Part shown: one piece after another, positions 1 to 7,634 of the stretch
Layout: each line of letters begins with the position of its first letter
How positions within the stretch are numbered: position 1 is the first letter of the stretch
DNA from: Aliarcobacter sp017996075
Lineage (GTDB): Bacteria > Campylobacterota > Campylobacteria > Campylobacterales > Arcobacteraceae
Strand: one strand, 5' to 3'
DNA length: 64,000 nt
Assembly (NCBI RefSeq): GCF_051062515.1
Contig: NZ_JAMXEK010000002.1
The notes under the pieces: generated by a model
Databases searched by the model: none
The model's input: only the letters and a program-made list of their open reading frames with translations
What the model was told of the DNA's origin: nothing
Program-made: the position numbers and the translations under genes

Positions 1-332
1 AGCATTTAGAAGAAGAGAGAGAGAATATAATTTCAAGACCACACTTAAGTGATATAGAAAAAAATATATTTCTTTCAAATCTTGATTTAATGAAAAACTA
101 TAGAATAAATAGAGCAAAAAATAAAATCTTCTACTACTTTGTAATAGCAACTATTGTAGAGATAATAAAAGAAAAAAGAATTAAAGAAATAGATATTCCA
201 TACCACAATAAATTTTGGCATGTTTTAAATACTATTCAAGGGGTTTTGAGTTCTGAAAAAATAAATAGCAATATAAAAGCCGTTTATCTTGATACAAAAC
301 TTGAGCTTAAATTTACTACATCTTTGTCTTAA
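1..332 (+). CDS. Hypothetical protein, C-terminal part (5' truncated by window)
   Basis: The reading frame is open from the first bases of the window (frame starting at base 3) to the TAA at 330-332, so the gene begins upstream and only about 109 residues are visible. The first ATG in frame is at 90, but the codons before it read as ordinary protein (HLEEERENIISRPHLSDIEK), so it is probably not the start. The visible part is rich in Lys, Ile, Asn and Glu. It has one moderately hydrophobic stretch (FYYFVIATIVEII) that could be a buried helix rather than a membrane span. I recognise no family. It converges with the next gene, and the two 3' ends overlap by 4 bases. Confidence 0.55.
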   Translation, partial: HLEEERENIISRPHLSDIEKNIFLSNLDLMKNYRINRAKNKIFYYFVIATIVEIIKEKRIKEIDIPYHNKFWHVLNTIQGVLSSEKINSNIKAVYLDTKLELKFTTSLS

Positions 333-985
333 AACTGTTTTATAATATCAAGATTTTTTTTATCTAAATCTTGATATTTTTCCATTATATTTTTATATTC
401 TAATTCATAATTTTTGTATAAAAAAGAGTATTTTTCTTCATTTTTATACTTTTGGGACCCTTTTTTTGAGCTTGAAGATAAAGCGCTTATAAAATCAAAA
501 GAGTTTATCTCAAGCAAAATATCATCCAAATCTTCTTTTTTTATATCTGATTTATTTGAACTATTTAATCGATATTCCATTGATTTATGAAGCATATCAA
601 ATAATGAGCTAGAACCAAAGTTATTTTTTGATTTTAAATAGTTATTTTTATCGCTATATCTATTACTTAAATACTCAAAACCGCTATCAAAAGGCTTTCC
701 TAAAACTGTATCAAATAAAATATTGGCTAATTTTCCATCATTTGTAAAAAGTGTAGCTAATCTAAGATTTTTTGCTAAATTTTTCTTATCTTCATCTTCA
801 AAAAGCTCATCAATCTCTTTTAGTGTAATTCCATTTATATTTGAAAAAGTTAATGAGTTATCTCTTTTTTTATTTTTATTTAATATATTTTCAACACTAT
901 TTGAAAATATATTGTCTATATTTTTTTCCAAATTATTATTTACATTTGTTTTAAAAAGTAAAATATCGTAGTTTGAGCTTATCAT
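329..985 (-). CDS. Hypothetical protein, 218 aa, unknown family
   Basis: This is a charged, Asn/Lys/Ser-rich soluble protein with no signal peptide, membrane span or cysteine motif that I can see. The central part (about residues 50-110, from ITLKEIDELFEDED to FEYLSNRYSD) is the most ordered-looking. The C-terminal 40 residues are Lys/Tyr/Glu-rich and probably helical. The start ATG lies 3 bases after the stop of the 62-aa membrane protein upstream on the same strand, with no Shine-Dalgarno of its own, so translation is probably coupled. An ORF on the opposite strand inside it (723-971) is a mirror of the low-complexity sequence. I can assign no function. Confidence 0.6.
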   Translation of the reverse strand: MISSNYDILLFKTNVNNNLEKNIDNIFSNSVENILNKNKKRDNSLTFSNINGITLKEIDELFEDEDKKNLAKNLRLATLFTNDGKLANILFDTVLGKPFDSGFEYLSNRYSDKNNYLKSKNNFGSSSLFDMLHKSMEYRLNSSNKSDIKKEDLDDILLEINSFDFISALSSSSKKGSQKYKNEEKYSFLYKNYELEYKNIMEKYQDLDKKNLDIIKQF

Positions 986-988
986 TTG

Positions 989-1177
989 TCAAAACCAAAA
1001 TATAAAGAATGTTGCAATACTTGAAAATAAAATTGCAAAAAGTATTGATATTTTTGTAGAGTTATTTTCTATAAAAACAAACTTATTTGATAATCTATTT
1101 GTTACATAAATAGCAGGAGACAATGCAAATGCAATCAATGCTAAAACAAAAACAAAATATATAATCACATCAATCAT
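989..1177 (-). CDS. Small two-span membrane protein, 62 aa
   Basis: The protein has two hydrophobic segments (about residues 4-24 and 42-61) joined by a short polar loop, so it is a small inner-membrane hairpin protein. A good ribosome-binding site (AAGAGGA) lies about 7 bases before the ATG, which supports this start and the reality of this short gene. It is the first gene of a two-gene minus-strand unit with the 218-aa protein, which starts 3 bases after its stop. I do not recognise the family. A role together with the downstream soluble protein is inference from spacing only. Confidence 0.6.
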   Translation of the reverse strand: MIDVIIYFVFVLALIAFALSPAIYVTNRLSNKFVFIENNSTKISILFAILFSSIATFFIFWF

Positions 1178-1251
1178 AAAAAATTCCTCTTATATAAATA
1201 TCAACAGAAATATAACAAAAATAAAAATAAAATAGATTAATTTATATCAAC

Positions 1252-2070
1252 TTAAATACAATCATCTTTTTTTGATAAAAATTTTAATTCATCACAAGAA
1301 AAACCAGCCTCTTTTCTAGCACTAAAATTTAAATCCATTTTTCTTTTAGTACTGCCTGGAAAAACCTTTTCTATAGCTTCAAAATAGACAATTTCTGGCT
1401 TGCACCCTATTTTGTCGCACTCATATTTAAACCAAAAATCACCTTTTTTAACATGACTTATCTCTTCTTTTAAAATAATTTTTAAAGCATCTATTAACTT
1501 AAGATTAAATTCATCTTTATTTGAGTTTAATTTTTCCATAATTTTTGGATTTTGATCAAGACCATTTGCTTCTAAATATCTAGGAATACAAGCCATGCGG
1601 CTTAATAAATCAAGAGTTTGTTGCATAGCTTCAAATAGGTTTTTATGTACTTCAAACTCTCCATAAAAACCATTTAACTCATTTAATAACTTTTCTAACA
1701 TTAAAAAATGTCTAATCTCGTCACTAGCAACTTCTAGCCAATCTTTATAAAACTCTAAAGGCATATTTTGGTATCTTAAAGCAGCATCTAAAGCTAAATC
1801 AACAGCACTATACTCAATATGTAAAATAGTGTGTATTAAATATTTTTTTCCTTCTTTGGTTTTAAAGTTTTTTATTGGAGGAAGTTTTGTTGGTTTTACT
1901 ATAGATAAAAAATCATTATAAGATGGATTTTCTAAATCTAAAGCTCTATAATTATGGTCAAAAATAAGCTTATTTTCTAAAAAAAGTTTATAAAATTTAT
2001 CAAACTTTATAAACTTTTCTTTTGGTAATTTTGTGAGTAAAATATCCTCTAAAATTATGAAATAATCCAT
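1252..2070 (-). CDS. Ferritin-like DUF455 family protein
   Basis: This 272-aa protein has the look of the DUF455 ferritin-like family: a helical bundle with carboxylate/histidine motifs spread over the chain. The visible motifs are HIEYSAVDLALD (about residues 88-99), SDEIRHF (about 136-142) and KEEISHVKKGDFW (about 212-224). These E..ExxH-type elements normally bind a di-iron centre. The family is related to the MiaE type of tRNA hydroxylases, but the substrate is not established and I do not claim one. It is transcribed away from the metallo-hydrolase gene, with 56 bases between the two starts. The length is normal for the family. Confidence 0.75.
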   Translation of the reverse strand: MDYFIILEDILLTKLPKEKFIKFDKFYKLFLENKLIFDHNYRALDLENPSYNDFLSIVKPTKLPPIKNFKTKEGKKYLIHTILHIEYSAVDLALDAALRYQNMPLEFYKDWLEVASDEIRHFLMLEKLLNELNGFYGEFEVHKNLFEAMQQTLDLLSRMACIPRYLEANGLDQNPKIMEKLNSNKDEFNLKLIDALKIILKEEISHVKKGDFWFKYECDKIGCKPEIVYFEAIEKVFPGSTKRKMDLNFSARKEAGFSCDELKFLSKKDDCI

Positions 2071-2085
2071 GTAAATTAACCTTTT

Positions 2086-2098
2086 TTTAGATATAATC
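2086..2098 (+). promoter_or_regulatory. Promoter -10 region for the MBL-fold/GGDEF operon
   Basis: TTTAGATATAATC contains a perfect TATAAT (2092-2097) with the TTAGA extension often seen at the housekeeping promoters of this phylum. It lies 30 bases before the ATG at 2127. No clear -35 box is seen, which is usual for Campylobacterota. The assignment is by pattern only. Confidence 0.6.
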
Positions 2099-2126
2099 AG
2101 ACAATTTTAGCAAATTAAGGTTTAAA

Positions 2127-2723
2127 ATGGAAATTAAAGTTCATCCTATGGGTGATTATGGCACAAATTGTTATATTGTTACTATTGATAATAAGGATTT
2201 TATAATTGACCCTGGTGTAAATGCTACTGCTTGGATTAAGCAAAATACTACAAATCCAGTTGCTGTTTTAAATACGCATGGACATTTTGATCATATCTGG
2301 TCAAATCAAGAAGTAAAAGAACTTTTTAACATAAAACTTTATACTCCAAAAGATGATGAATTTATGCTTACTTTAAACCCATATAATTTAGGAATGCCAC
2401 ACTCAAAAGCAGATGTTTTGGTAAATCCAGATGAAGAGCTTGAAATTGAAGGTGTAAAAGTAAAATTTCACCATTTTCCTGGACATACTCCAGGATGTAG
2501 TATGATTGAAATAAACAGAACATTTTTTAGTGGAGATTTTATATTTAAAGGAACTATTGGGAGATTTGATTTTCCAAATTCAAGTTCAACTCAAATGAAA
2601 AAAAGTTTAAATAAGATTTTGGAATTTAAAGATAATTACAATATCTATCCAGGTCACGGGGATAAAACTACTCTTTTTAATGAGATTGATAATATTACTT
2701 TATGGGAAAAACATATAAAATGA
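2127..2723 (+). CDS. Metallo-beta-lactamase-fold hydrolase (glyoxalase II-like, YcbL type)
   Basis: This 198-aa cytosolic MBL-fold protein carries the full set of metal ligands: HGHFDH (H51, H53, D55, H56), H120 in FPGHTPGC, D137 in SGDFIFKGTIGR and H177 in YPGHGDKT. The SGD-x3-GxxGR segment and the short length match the YcbL/hydroxyacylglutathione hydrolase-like group, which hydrolyses thioesters or related substrates. The exact substrate cannot be read from the sequence. An extended TATAAT box lies 30 bases upstream. Its TGA overlaps the likely ATG of the next gene (ATGA at 2720-2723), so the hydrolase and the GGDEF proteins are probably co-translated. Confidence 0.85.
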   Translation: MEIKVHPMGDYGTNCYIVTIDNKDFIIDPGVNATAWIKQNTTNPVAVLNTHGHFDHIWSNQEVKELFNIKLYTPKDDEFMLTLNPYNLGMPHSKADVLVNPDEELEIEGVKVKFHHFPGHTPGCSMIEINRTFFSGDFIFKGTIGRFDFPNSSSTQMKKSLNKILEFKDNYNIYPGHGDKTTLFNEIDNITLWEKHIK

Positions 2724-3622
2724 GTAATTTCTATGAAACTATCACACAATTATCTCATAATCTGTCAATAAGCGAAAAACAAGAGATTTTTGATGATATA
2801 TTTGAATTTTTGCAATCTAATTTTCACATAGATGCACTAAAAATCTATCTTAAAAAAAATGGTATTTCAAGTAGTGTATTTGATAATTCAGATGAAGAAA
2901 ATTCAAAATTTTTTTATACATATAAAACAAAACTTACGAATAGTCTTGAGCTAACTTTTGGAATTATTTTTAAAAATGAAAATAAACTAGATGATTTAAA
3001 AAAAGATACTACAAATATTAATATTTCGCTAGATATTTTATCTATGAATATATATACAAAACATTTAGAAAACACTATATCTGATATTTTGATTATTGAT
3101 TTACTTACAGGGTGCTATAATAGAACCTACTTAAATCACTATATAAGATCAATTTTTAGTTTGGCTTTGAGAGAGGGAAAAAAAATAGCTTTTTTAAAAA
3201 TTGGAATAGATCACTTTAAAGCTGTTTTGGATGAATTCAACTATGAAATTGGAGATAGAGTAATAAAAAAACTATCAGAAGTTTTAAAAGCTGGAATTAG
3301 AGATTCTGATTTAGTAATAAAAGTATCAAATGATGCTTTTTTAGTTTTACTTCAAAACATACAAGAGGAAGAAAATGCTCTTTTTGTTGCAAACAAACTA
3401 ATAGATACTTTTAAGAAAGAGAAAATAGTTATAAACCCAGACACTGGTCAAGTTTTAATGAAAACAATTTGTGTTGGAATTACATTCTACCCAAAAGATG
3501 GAGAAGATTTAGATACAATTATAAAAAAGTCAGATATTGCGATTAGAGAAGCTAAAAATAAAGGTAGAAGTATGGCATTTGTATTTAGTGAGGACGAAAC
3601 ATCAAAGATTGAACTTTTCTAG
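2720..3622 (+). CDS. Degenerate GGDEF-domain protein (SNDAF), I-site retained
   Basis: I start this protein (300 aa) at the ATG at 2720, which overlaps the previous stop as ATGA. A longer in-frame ORF from 2702 is less likely. The first ~120 residues form a soluble input region without a recognised domain. The rest is a GGDEF domain (from DLLTGCYNRTYL onward). The signature is SNDAF (about residues 203-207) instead of GG(D/E)EF, so both glycines and the catalytic acidic residue are lost and cyclase activity is unlikely. The RxxD inhibitory-site motif (RDSD, about 194-197) is kept at the canonical 5-residue spacing, so it could still bind cyclic di-GMP. A paralogue follows 9 bases downstream. 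Confidence 0.8.
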   Translation: MSNFYETITQLSHNLSISEKQEIFDDIFEFLQSNFHIDALKIYLKKNGISSSVFDNSDEENSKFFYTYKTKLTNSLELTFGIIFKNENKLDDLKKDTTNINISLDILSMNIYTKHLENTISDILIIDLLTGCYNRTYLNHYIRSIFSLALREGKKIAFLKIGIDHFKAVLDEFNYEIGDRVIKKLSEVLKAGIRDSDLVIKVSNDAFLVLLQNIQEEENALFVANKLIDTFKKEKIVINPDTGQVLMKTICVGITFYPKDGEDLDTIIKKSDIAIREAKNKGRSMAFVFSEDETSKIELF

Positions 3623-3631
3623 GTAAGATTT

Positions 3632-4606
3632 ATGAAAGATAGTATTATAGAGTTAATTAGACAATCGGCATTTGATAAAGTTGCATTTGAAACATTAGAG
3701 AGTATTTTTAAGTTATATGAACAGCTTCAATACTCTTCGGATTTAAACCAACTTGCAGGAGATATTTTTTTATGGTTAGAGGAAGAATTTGCTATAAAAA
3801 ATATGGTTTTTTCTTTATTTGATATAAATAAAAACAAAAAAACTGATATTTTATCAAAGGGCGATAAGTTTTTTTTAGATGACGATTTATCACAGTTTTT
3901 TATCATAAATACACATACAAATTTAAATGCGACAATATCTTTTTGTGCAACATCTCAAGAACACTCTTTATTTTTGGAAAGTAAGTATAACTCAATTGAA
4001 GCAACATTTTTTATTATTTCAACAATTGTTCAGAATGCTATTTTAAAGAAAAACTTTATCGACTCTGCTTCCCTTGATTCTGTTACTAATGTATTTTCGA
4101 GTCACTATTTTATTGAAAATTTATCTTCGTACCTTAAATTATCAAATAACAAACAAAATGAGATTTTTTTACTTATGGTAGGAATAGATAGATTCAAAGC
4201 CGTAGTTGATGAGTTTAATTATGAGATTGCAGATAAAGTTTTAATAGAATTAGCAAGAGTTATTCACTCAAATATAAATGAGTTTGATATAGTAGGAAGA
4301 CTTGAAACTGATACTTTTTTAGTATCTATTTTAAGCAATGATGATGAAAATCAAGCTTGTGAAGTTGCAAAAAGAATTATTAGTGATTTTTCAAAAGCAA
4401 GAATAATTGTAGATGAAGAGAATAGACAAACTTTACAAAAAACAGTTAGTATTGGTTTTGAAAAATTTGTATTAAACTCAAATATGTCACTTGATGATGC
4501 TATAAAAAATGCTGATATTGCACTTGTTGAAGCAAAAAATAAAGGAAGAGGAGAGTTTATGAAATTTTCAAAAATAAATAGTATTGATAATTTTAAACTC
4601 TTTTAG
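3632..4606 (+). CDS. Second degenerate GGDEF-domain protein (ETDTF)
   Basis: This 324-aa protein is a paralogue of the one before it. Both share the same plan (soluble N-terminal half, C-terminal GGDEF fold) and near-identical stretches such as IDRFKAVVDEFNYEIADKV versus IDHFKAVLDEFNYEIGDRV. Here the signature is ETDTF (residues 225-229), and the RxxD inhibitory site has become NEFD, so neither catalysis nor I-site binding is expected. A GAF-like fold for the first ~140 residues is possible but not demonstrable by eye. The gene is 9 bases downstream of its partner and faces cmoB tail to tail. Confidence 0.8.
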   Translation: MKDSIIELIRQSAFDKVAFETLESIFKLYEQLQYSSDLNQLAGDIFLWLEEEFAIKNMVFSLFDINKNKKTDILSKGDKFFLDDDLSQFFIINTHTNLNATISFCATSQEHSLFLESKYNSIEATFFIISTIVQNAILKKNFIDSASLDSVTNVFSSHYFIENLSSYLKLSNNKQNEIFLLMVGIDRFKAVVDEFNYEIADKVLIELARVIHSNINEFDIVGRLETDTFLVSILSNDDENQACEVAKRIISDFSKARIIVDEENRQTLQKTVSIGFEKFVLNSNMSLDDAIKNADIALVEAKNKGRGEFMKFSKINSIDNFKLF

Positions 4607-4620
4607 TTTTATTTTTAATT

Positions 4621-5535
4621 TTATAAAACTTTTCTAGCTTTTACATATACTCTTTTTGGAGCCGGATAACCCTCTACTGTTTTACCACTATCATTTGGAT
4701 CTAAAAAATCTTCTAGGCTCTCATCAAAACTCCAAGAAGTGGCTCTTTGTTCATCTTTAGTAGTAGTTACAGTAGCAATTACTTCAATATTTTCAAATCC
4801 AGCTCTTGCTAACCAATTTTTAAGAGCAGGAATTGTTGGAATAAAGTATATATTTGGTATTTTTGAGTATCTTTGATTTGGAGTTAAACATATCTCATCC
4901 TCTCCATCTATCATAAAAGTATCAATTATAATCTCACCTTTACTATTTAATCCTTTGTTTAGTGCTTTTAAAGTCCCAACAGGATCAGCTCTATGGTAAA
5001 GAACTCCTAACATAAAGATAAAATCAAATTTATGATTATAGTACTCTAAATGCTCAACTCCAAGCATCTCATAAACAATATCTGACTTTACAAAGTGATT
5101 TATAAACTCAAATTGATGAAGGGTTAAAGGTGAAGGATCAAACCCAACTAATCTTTTAGGATTATCTTCAAGCATTCTAAACATATAGTATCCATTGTTG
5201 CAACCAATATCGGCAACTACTTTATCTTTTAGATTAAAGTGGGGTCTAATTAGATTGTATTTAAGATTACTTTGCCACTCGCTGTCAATTTCTAAATCAA
5301 AAATTTTAAAGGGACCTTTTCTCCAGGGTATTAAAGCTTTTGCAGTTTTAATAATAGTTTCATACTCTTCATTGCTTAAATCTTCCTTGAAACCTACGCT
5401 AAACCAATCACCAAAATCAACTTTTAAATCTTTTTTTTCTATTTTTTGTGCATTTTGTAGCTCATTGTACCAAGGAGCTACATTTTTCCAAGCTCTACAC
5501 TCATTTTTTTTATTTTTTATTTTTTCAATATTCAT
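4621..5535 (-). CDS. cmoB: tRNA U34 carboxymethyltransferase CmoB
   Basis: CmoB uses carboxy-S-adenosyl-methionine to convert 5-hydroxyuridine-34 to cmo5U in tRNA anticodons. This 304-aa protein shows the family features: the N-terminal WKNVAPWYNEL region, WRKGPF (about residues 91-96), the SAM-type motif VADIGCNNGYYMFRM, HLEYYNHKFDFIFMLGVLYHR, and a C-terminal TTTKDEQRATSW. The length is close to that of other CmoB proteins. The enzyme needs CmoA to make its cofactor, and cmoA is not in this window. The gene converges with the second degenerate GGDEF gene and stands alone on its strand. Confidence 0.9.
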   Translation of the reverse strand: MNIEKIKNKKNECRAWKNVAPWYNELQNAQKIEKKDLKVDFGDWFSVGFKEDLSNEEYETIIKTAKALIPWRKGPFKIFDLEIDSEWQSNLKYNLIRPHFNLKDKVVADIGCNNGYYMFRMLEDNPKRLVGFDPSPLTLHQFEFINHFVKSDIVYEMLGVEHLEYYNHKFDFIFMLGVLYHRADPVGTLKALNKGLNSKGEIIIDTFMIDGEDEICLTPNQRYSKIPNIYFIPTIPALKNWLARAGFENIEVIATVTTTKDEQRATSWSFDESLEDFLDPNDSGKTVEGYPAPKRVYVKARKVL

Positions 5536-5577
5536 AGGTGGAATTATAGATATTTAAACTTAAACTTTAAATGATAT

Positions 5578-7347
5578 TTAAAAAATTTCAACTCTATCTC
5601 TTCCATTATTTTTAGCTTCATATAAAGCTTTGTCCGCATTTGAGATTATATCATCATAGTTCAAATCATTTACACTACAAGAAGCAACTCCTACACTAAT
5701 AGTTACGCTATGTGGATAAGTACTAAATTTGTGAAGTTTAATAGCTTTGTTTAATTTTATTGCTAAATCTTTTGCACCATCTTTTAAAGTTTCCGGACAA
5801 ACTACTAAAAACTCCTCTCCTCCCCATCTTCCTAAAGTATCGACATTTCTTATATTTTGACTTAAAATATAAGAACACTCTTTTAAAACATCATCTCCAA
5901 CTTGATGTCCAAAATTATCATTTATCTTTTTAAAGAAATCTATATCGATAATAATTACAGAAAAAATATTTCCATATCTTAAAGATAGGCTCATATTCTC
6001 TTGTAATACACTATCTAGTTTAACTCTGTTGTAAAGTCCTGTTAACTTATCTGTAATTGATAGCTTAAAAAGCTCTTCATTTTTAATATTTAACTCTTTT
6101 GTTCTTTGCTCTACCTTCTCTTCCAATGATTGTTGATATTCATAAATAGATTTTGACATATCCAAAAATGAATTTGATAAAATTGAAACCTCCAAAATAG
6201 AGCTATCAACTTTTGAAATAGAGTCATATTTCCTATCTTTTATCTTTTTACTCTCTTGAACAAGTTTAAAAATAGGAGCTACAATAATTTTTGAGAAATA
6301 TATTATCAAAGGTATCATCATAAGACAAACTATAAATAAACTCAAAATTAAATTAAAAGTTTGAGAAAAATAAGGAGCAATAATCTTTTTATAATCTGCA
6401 AAAAGAATTATATAATCATCATTTTCTGAATTATTAAGTTTTTCAATTTGTACAATATATTTTTTATCTTTTATATTTACAATATTTGCATTTTCAAATT
6501 TCTCTAAATCTTTATTTTTCTCAAAAAATGAAGCTAATAAATCATCATCTTTTGTAATAGAAGATATTATAGTTCCATCTTTTTTAAATAAAAACATATC
6601 CATAGTCTCTTGATTTATATTATCTTTAAATATATTTTTGAAATCTTCAATCAAAAAATCAACAGATACAATATTTTTGCTACCATTTAACTCTTTTGAA
6701 AAAGTGATTCCAAAAGAGTCAATATGAGAAAATTTATATGGAACTGTTTTTATAGCCCTATTCCCGCTAGATATTGCCATCTCATACCATGGTCTTTTTG
6801 TTGGATTGTAACTATTTTCTTCTACTCTTTTGGCAGTTTGATTTAAATCTTCATCATAAAGTGTTATCTCTTTTTTATTTATATTGTTACCATCTATTTT
6901 AATTAAAACCCATCTATCAAGCTCTCTTGCTTTATAAACCTCTTTTAACTTTTTATCAATATTTAGATTTATAAGTTCATAGAAACTTCCATCTTCATAA
7001 CCTGTATATAGGGCATAAAAATTTTTTTCGATACTTAAAACTTTCACGTATGCTTCAAAATTTTTATCTTGATCTACTTTATCTTTATGATTTATAACAC
7101 TTAACATCTCAATCACTCTAAAGTTTTGTTCATCACTATTTTTGATTAATTGATTTAAACTAAGTGAAAGATTTTTTAATTTTTCACTTATATCTTTTTT
7201 TGATTGAGTATTATTAATATAAATCAATTGAACACCAAAAATAATCGAAAGTAGAATCATAATAGATATAAATAGGGAAAGTACAGTAGCTTTTAAAGAT
7301 TTTTCTTTGTTTAATACTTTTTTCATAAAATTATTATTTTTTTGCAT
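5578..7347 (-). CDS. Membrane diguanylate cyclase (Cache-type sensor + HAMP-like + GGDEF)
   Basis: I prefer the ATG at 7347 (MQKNNNF), because AGGGG lies 4 bases before it. An in-frame ATG 21 bases upstream has no such site. The protein (about 589 aa) has a first membrane span near residues 20-42 and a long periplasmic region with dCache-like elements (the stretch ending NPTKRPWYEMA). A second span follows near 325-350, then a HAMP-like linker, a coiled-coil (YQQSLEEKVEQRTKELN) and a GGDEF domain. The signature is intact (GGEEF near residue 508), and RNVD (I-site) sits five residues upstream, so it should make cyclic di-GMP and be product-inhibited. The ligand of the sensor domain is unknown. 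Confidence 0.88.
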   Translation of the reverse strand: MQKNNNFMKKVLNKEKSLKATVLSLFISIMILLSIIFGVQLIYINNTQSKKDISEKLKNLSLSLNQLIKNSDEQNFRVIEMLSVINHKDKVDQDKNFEAYVKVLSIEKNFYALYTGYEDGSFYELINLNIDKKLKEVYKARELDRWVLIKIDGNNINKKEITLYDEDLNQTAKRVEENSYNPTKRPWYEMAISSGNRAIKTVPYKFSHIDSFGITFSKELNGSKNIVSVDFLIEDFKNIFKDNINQETMDMFLFKKDGTIISSITKDDDLLASFFEKNKDLEKFENANIVNIKDKKYIVQIEKLNNSENDDYIILFADYKKIIAPYFSQTFNLILSLFIVCLMMIPLIIYFSKIIVAPIFKLVQESKKIKDRKYDSISKVDSSILEVSILSNSFLDMSKSIYEYQQSLEEKVEQRTKELNIKNEELFKLSITDKLTGLYNRVKLDSVLQENMSLSLRYGNIFSVIIIDIDFFKKINDNFGHQVGDDVLKECSYILSQNIRNVDTLGRWGGEEFLVVCPETLKDGAKDLAIKLNKAIKLHKFSTYPHSVTISVGVASCSVNDLNYDDIISNADKALYEAKNNGRDRVEIF

Positions 7348-7368
7348 AACACCCCTAATTTTAAACAT

Positions 7369-7634
7369 TCTAACATATTATTAATAGTTTCAAAAAGATA
7401 ATTAAAATAACTATTTAAGCTATTAATTTTAAGATAAATTTAGCTAATAATACTTTTGATTTTTTAAAACTTTTAACATAAGCTTTTTATAGAGGAAAAT
7501 TTTAGCAAAAAATAACTTTTAATAATATAAATTTTTTTGTATGATAATTTTATTTTAAAGAATATTCTTAATTAACTAAATGTTAATTTTATAATAATAC
7601 AATTTTCCAAAAATGAATACTAAAAAGGATATTT
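7369..7634. other. Divergent intergenic region, AT-rich, no gene seen
   Basis: These 266 bases separate the diguanylate cyclase and ccsBA starts. They are extremely AT-rich with many A/T tracts and hold no ORF, stable hairpin or recognisable RNA. Promoters for both flanking genes must lie here, but the AT background gives several equally good TATAAT-like boxes (for example TATAATAAT near 7591), so I do not choose one. Confidence 0.4.

Noticed and set aside
2702..2719. Earlier start for the first degenerate GGDEF protein
   Set aside because: It would overlap the hydrolase gene further, with no ribosome-binding site. The ATGA junction at 2720 is the typical coupled start.
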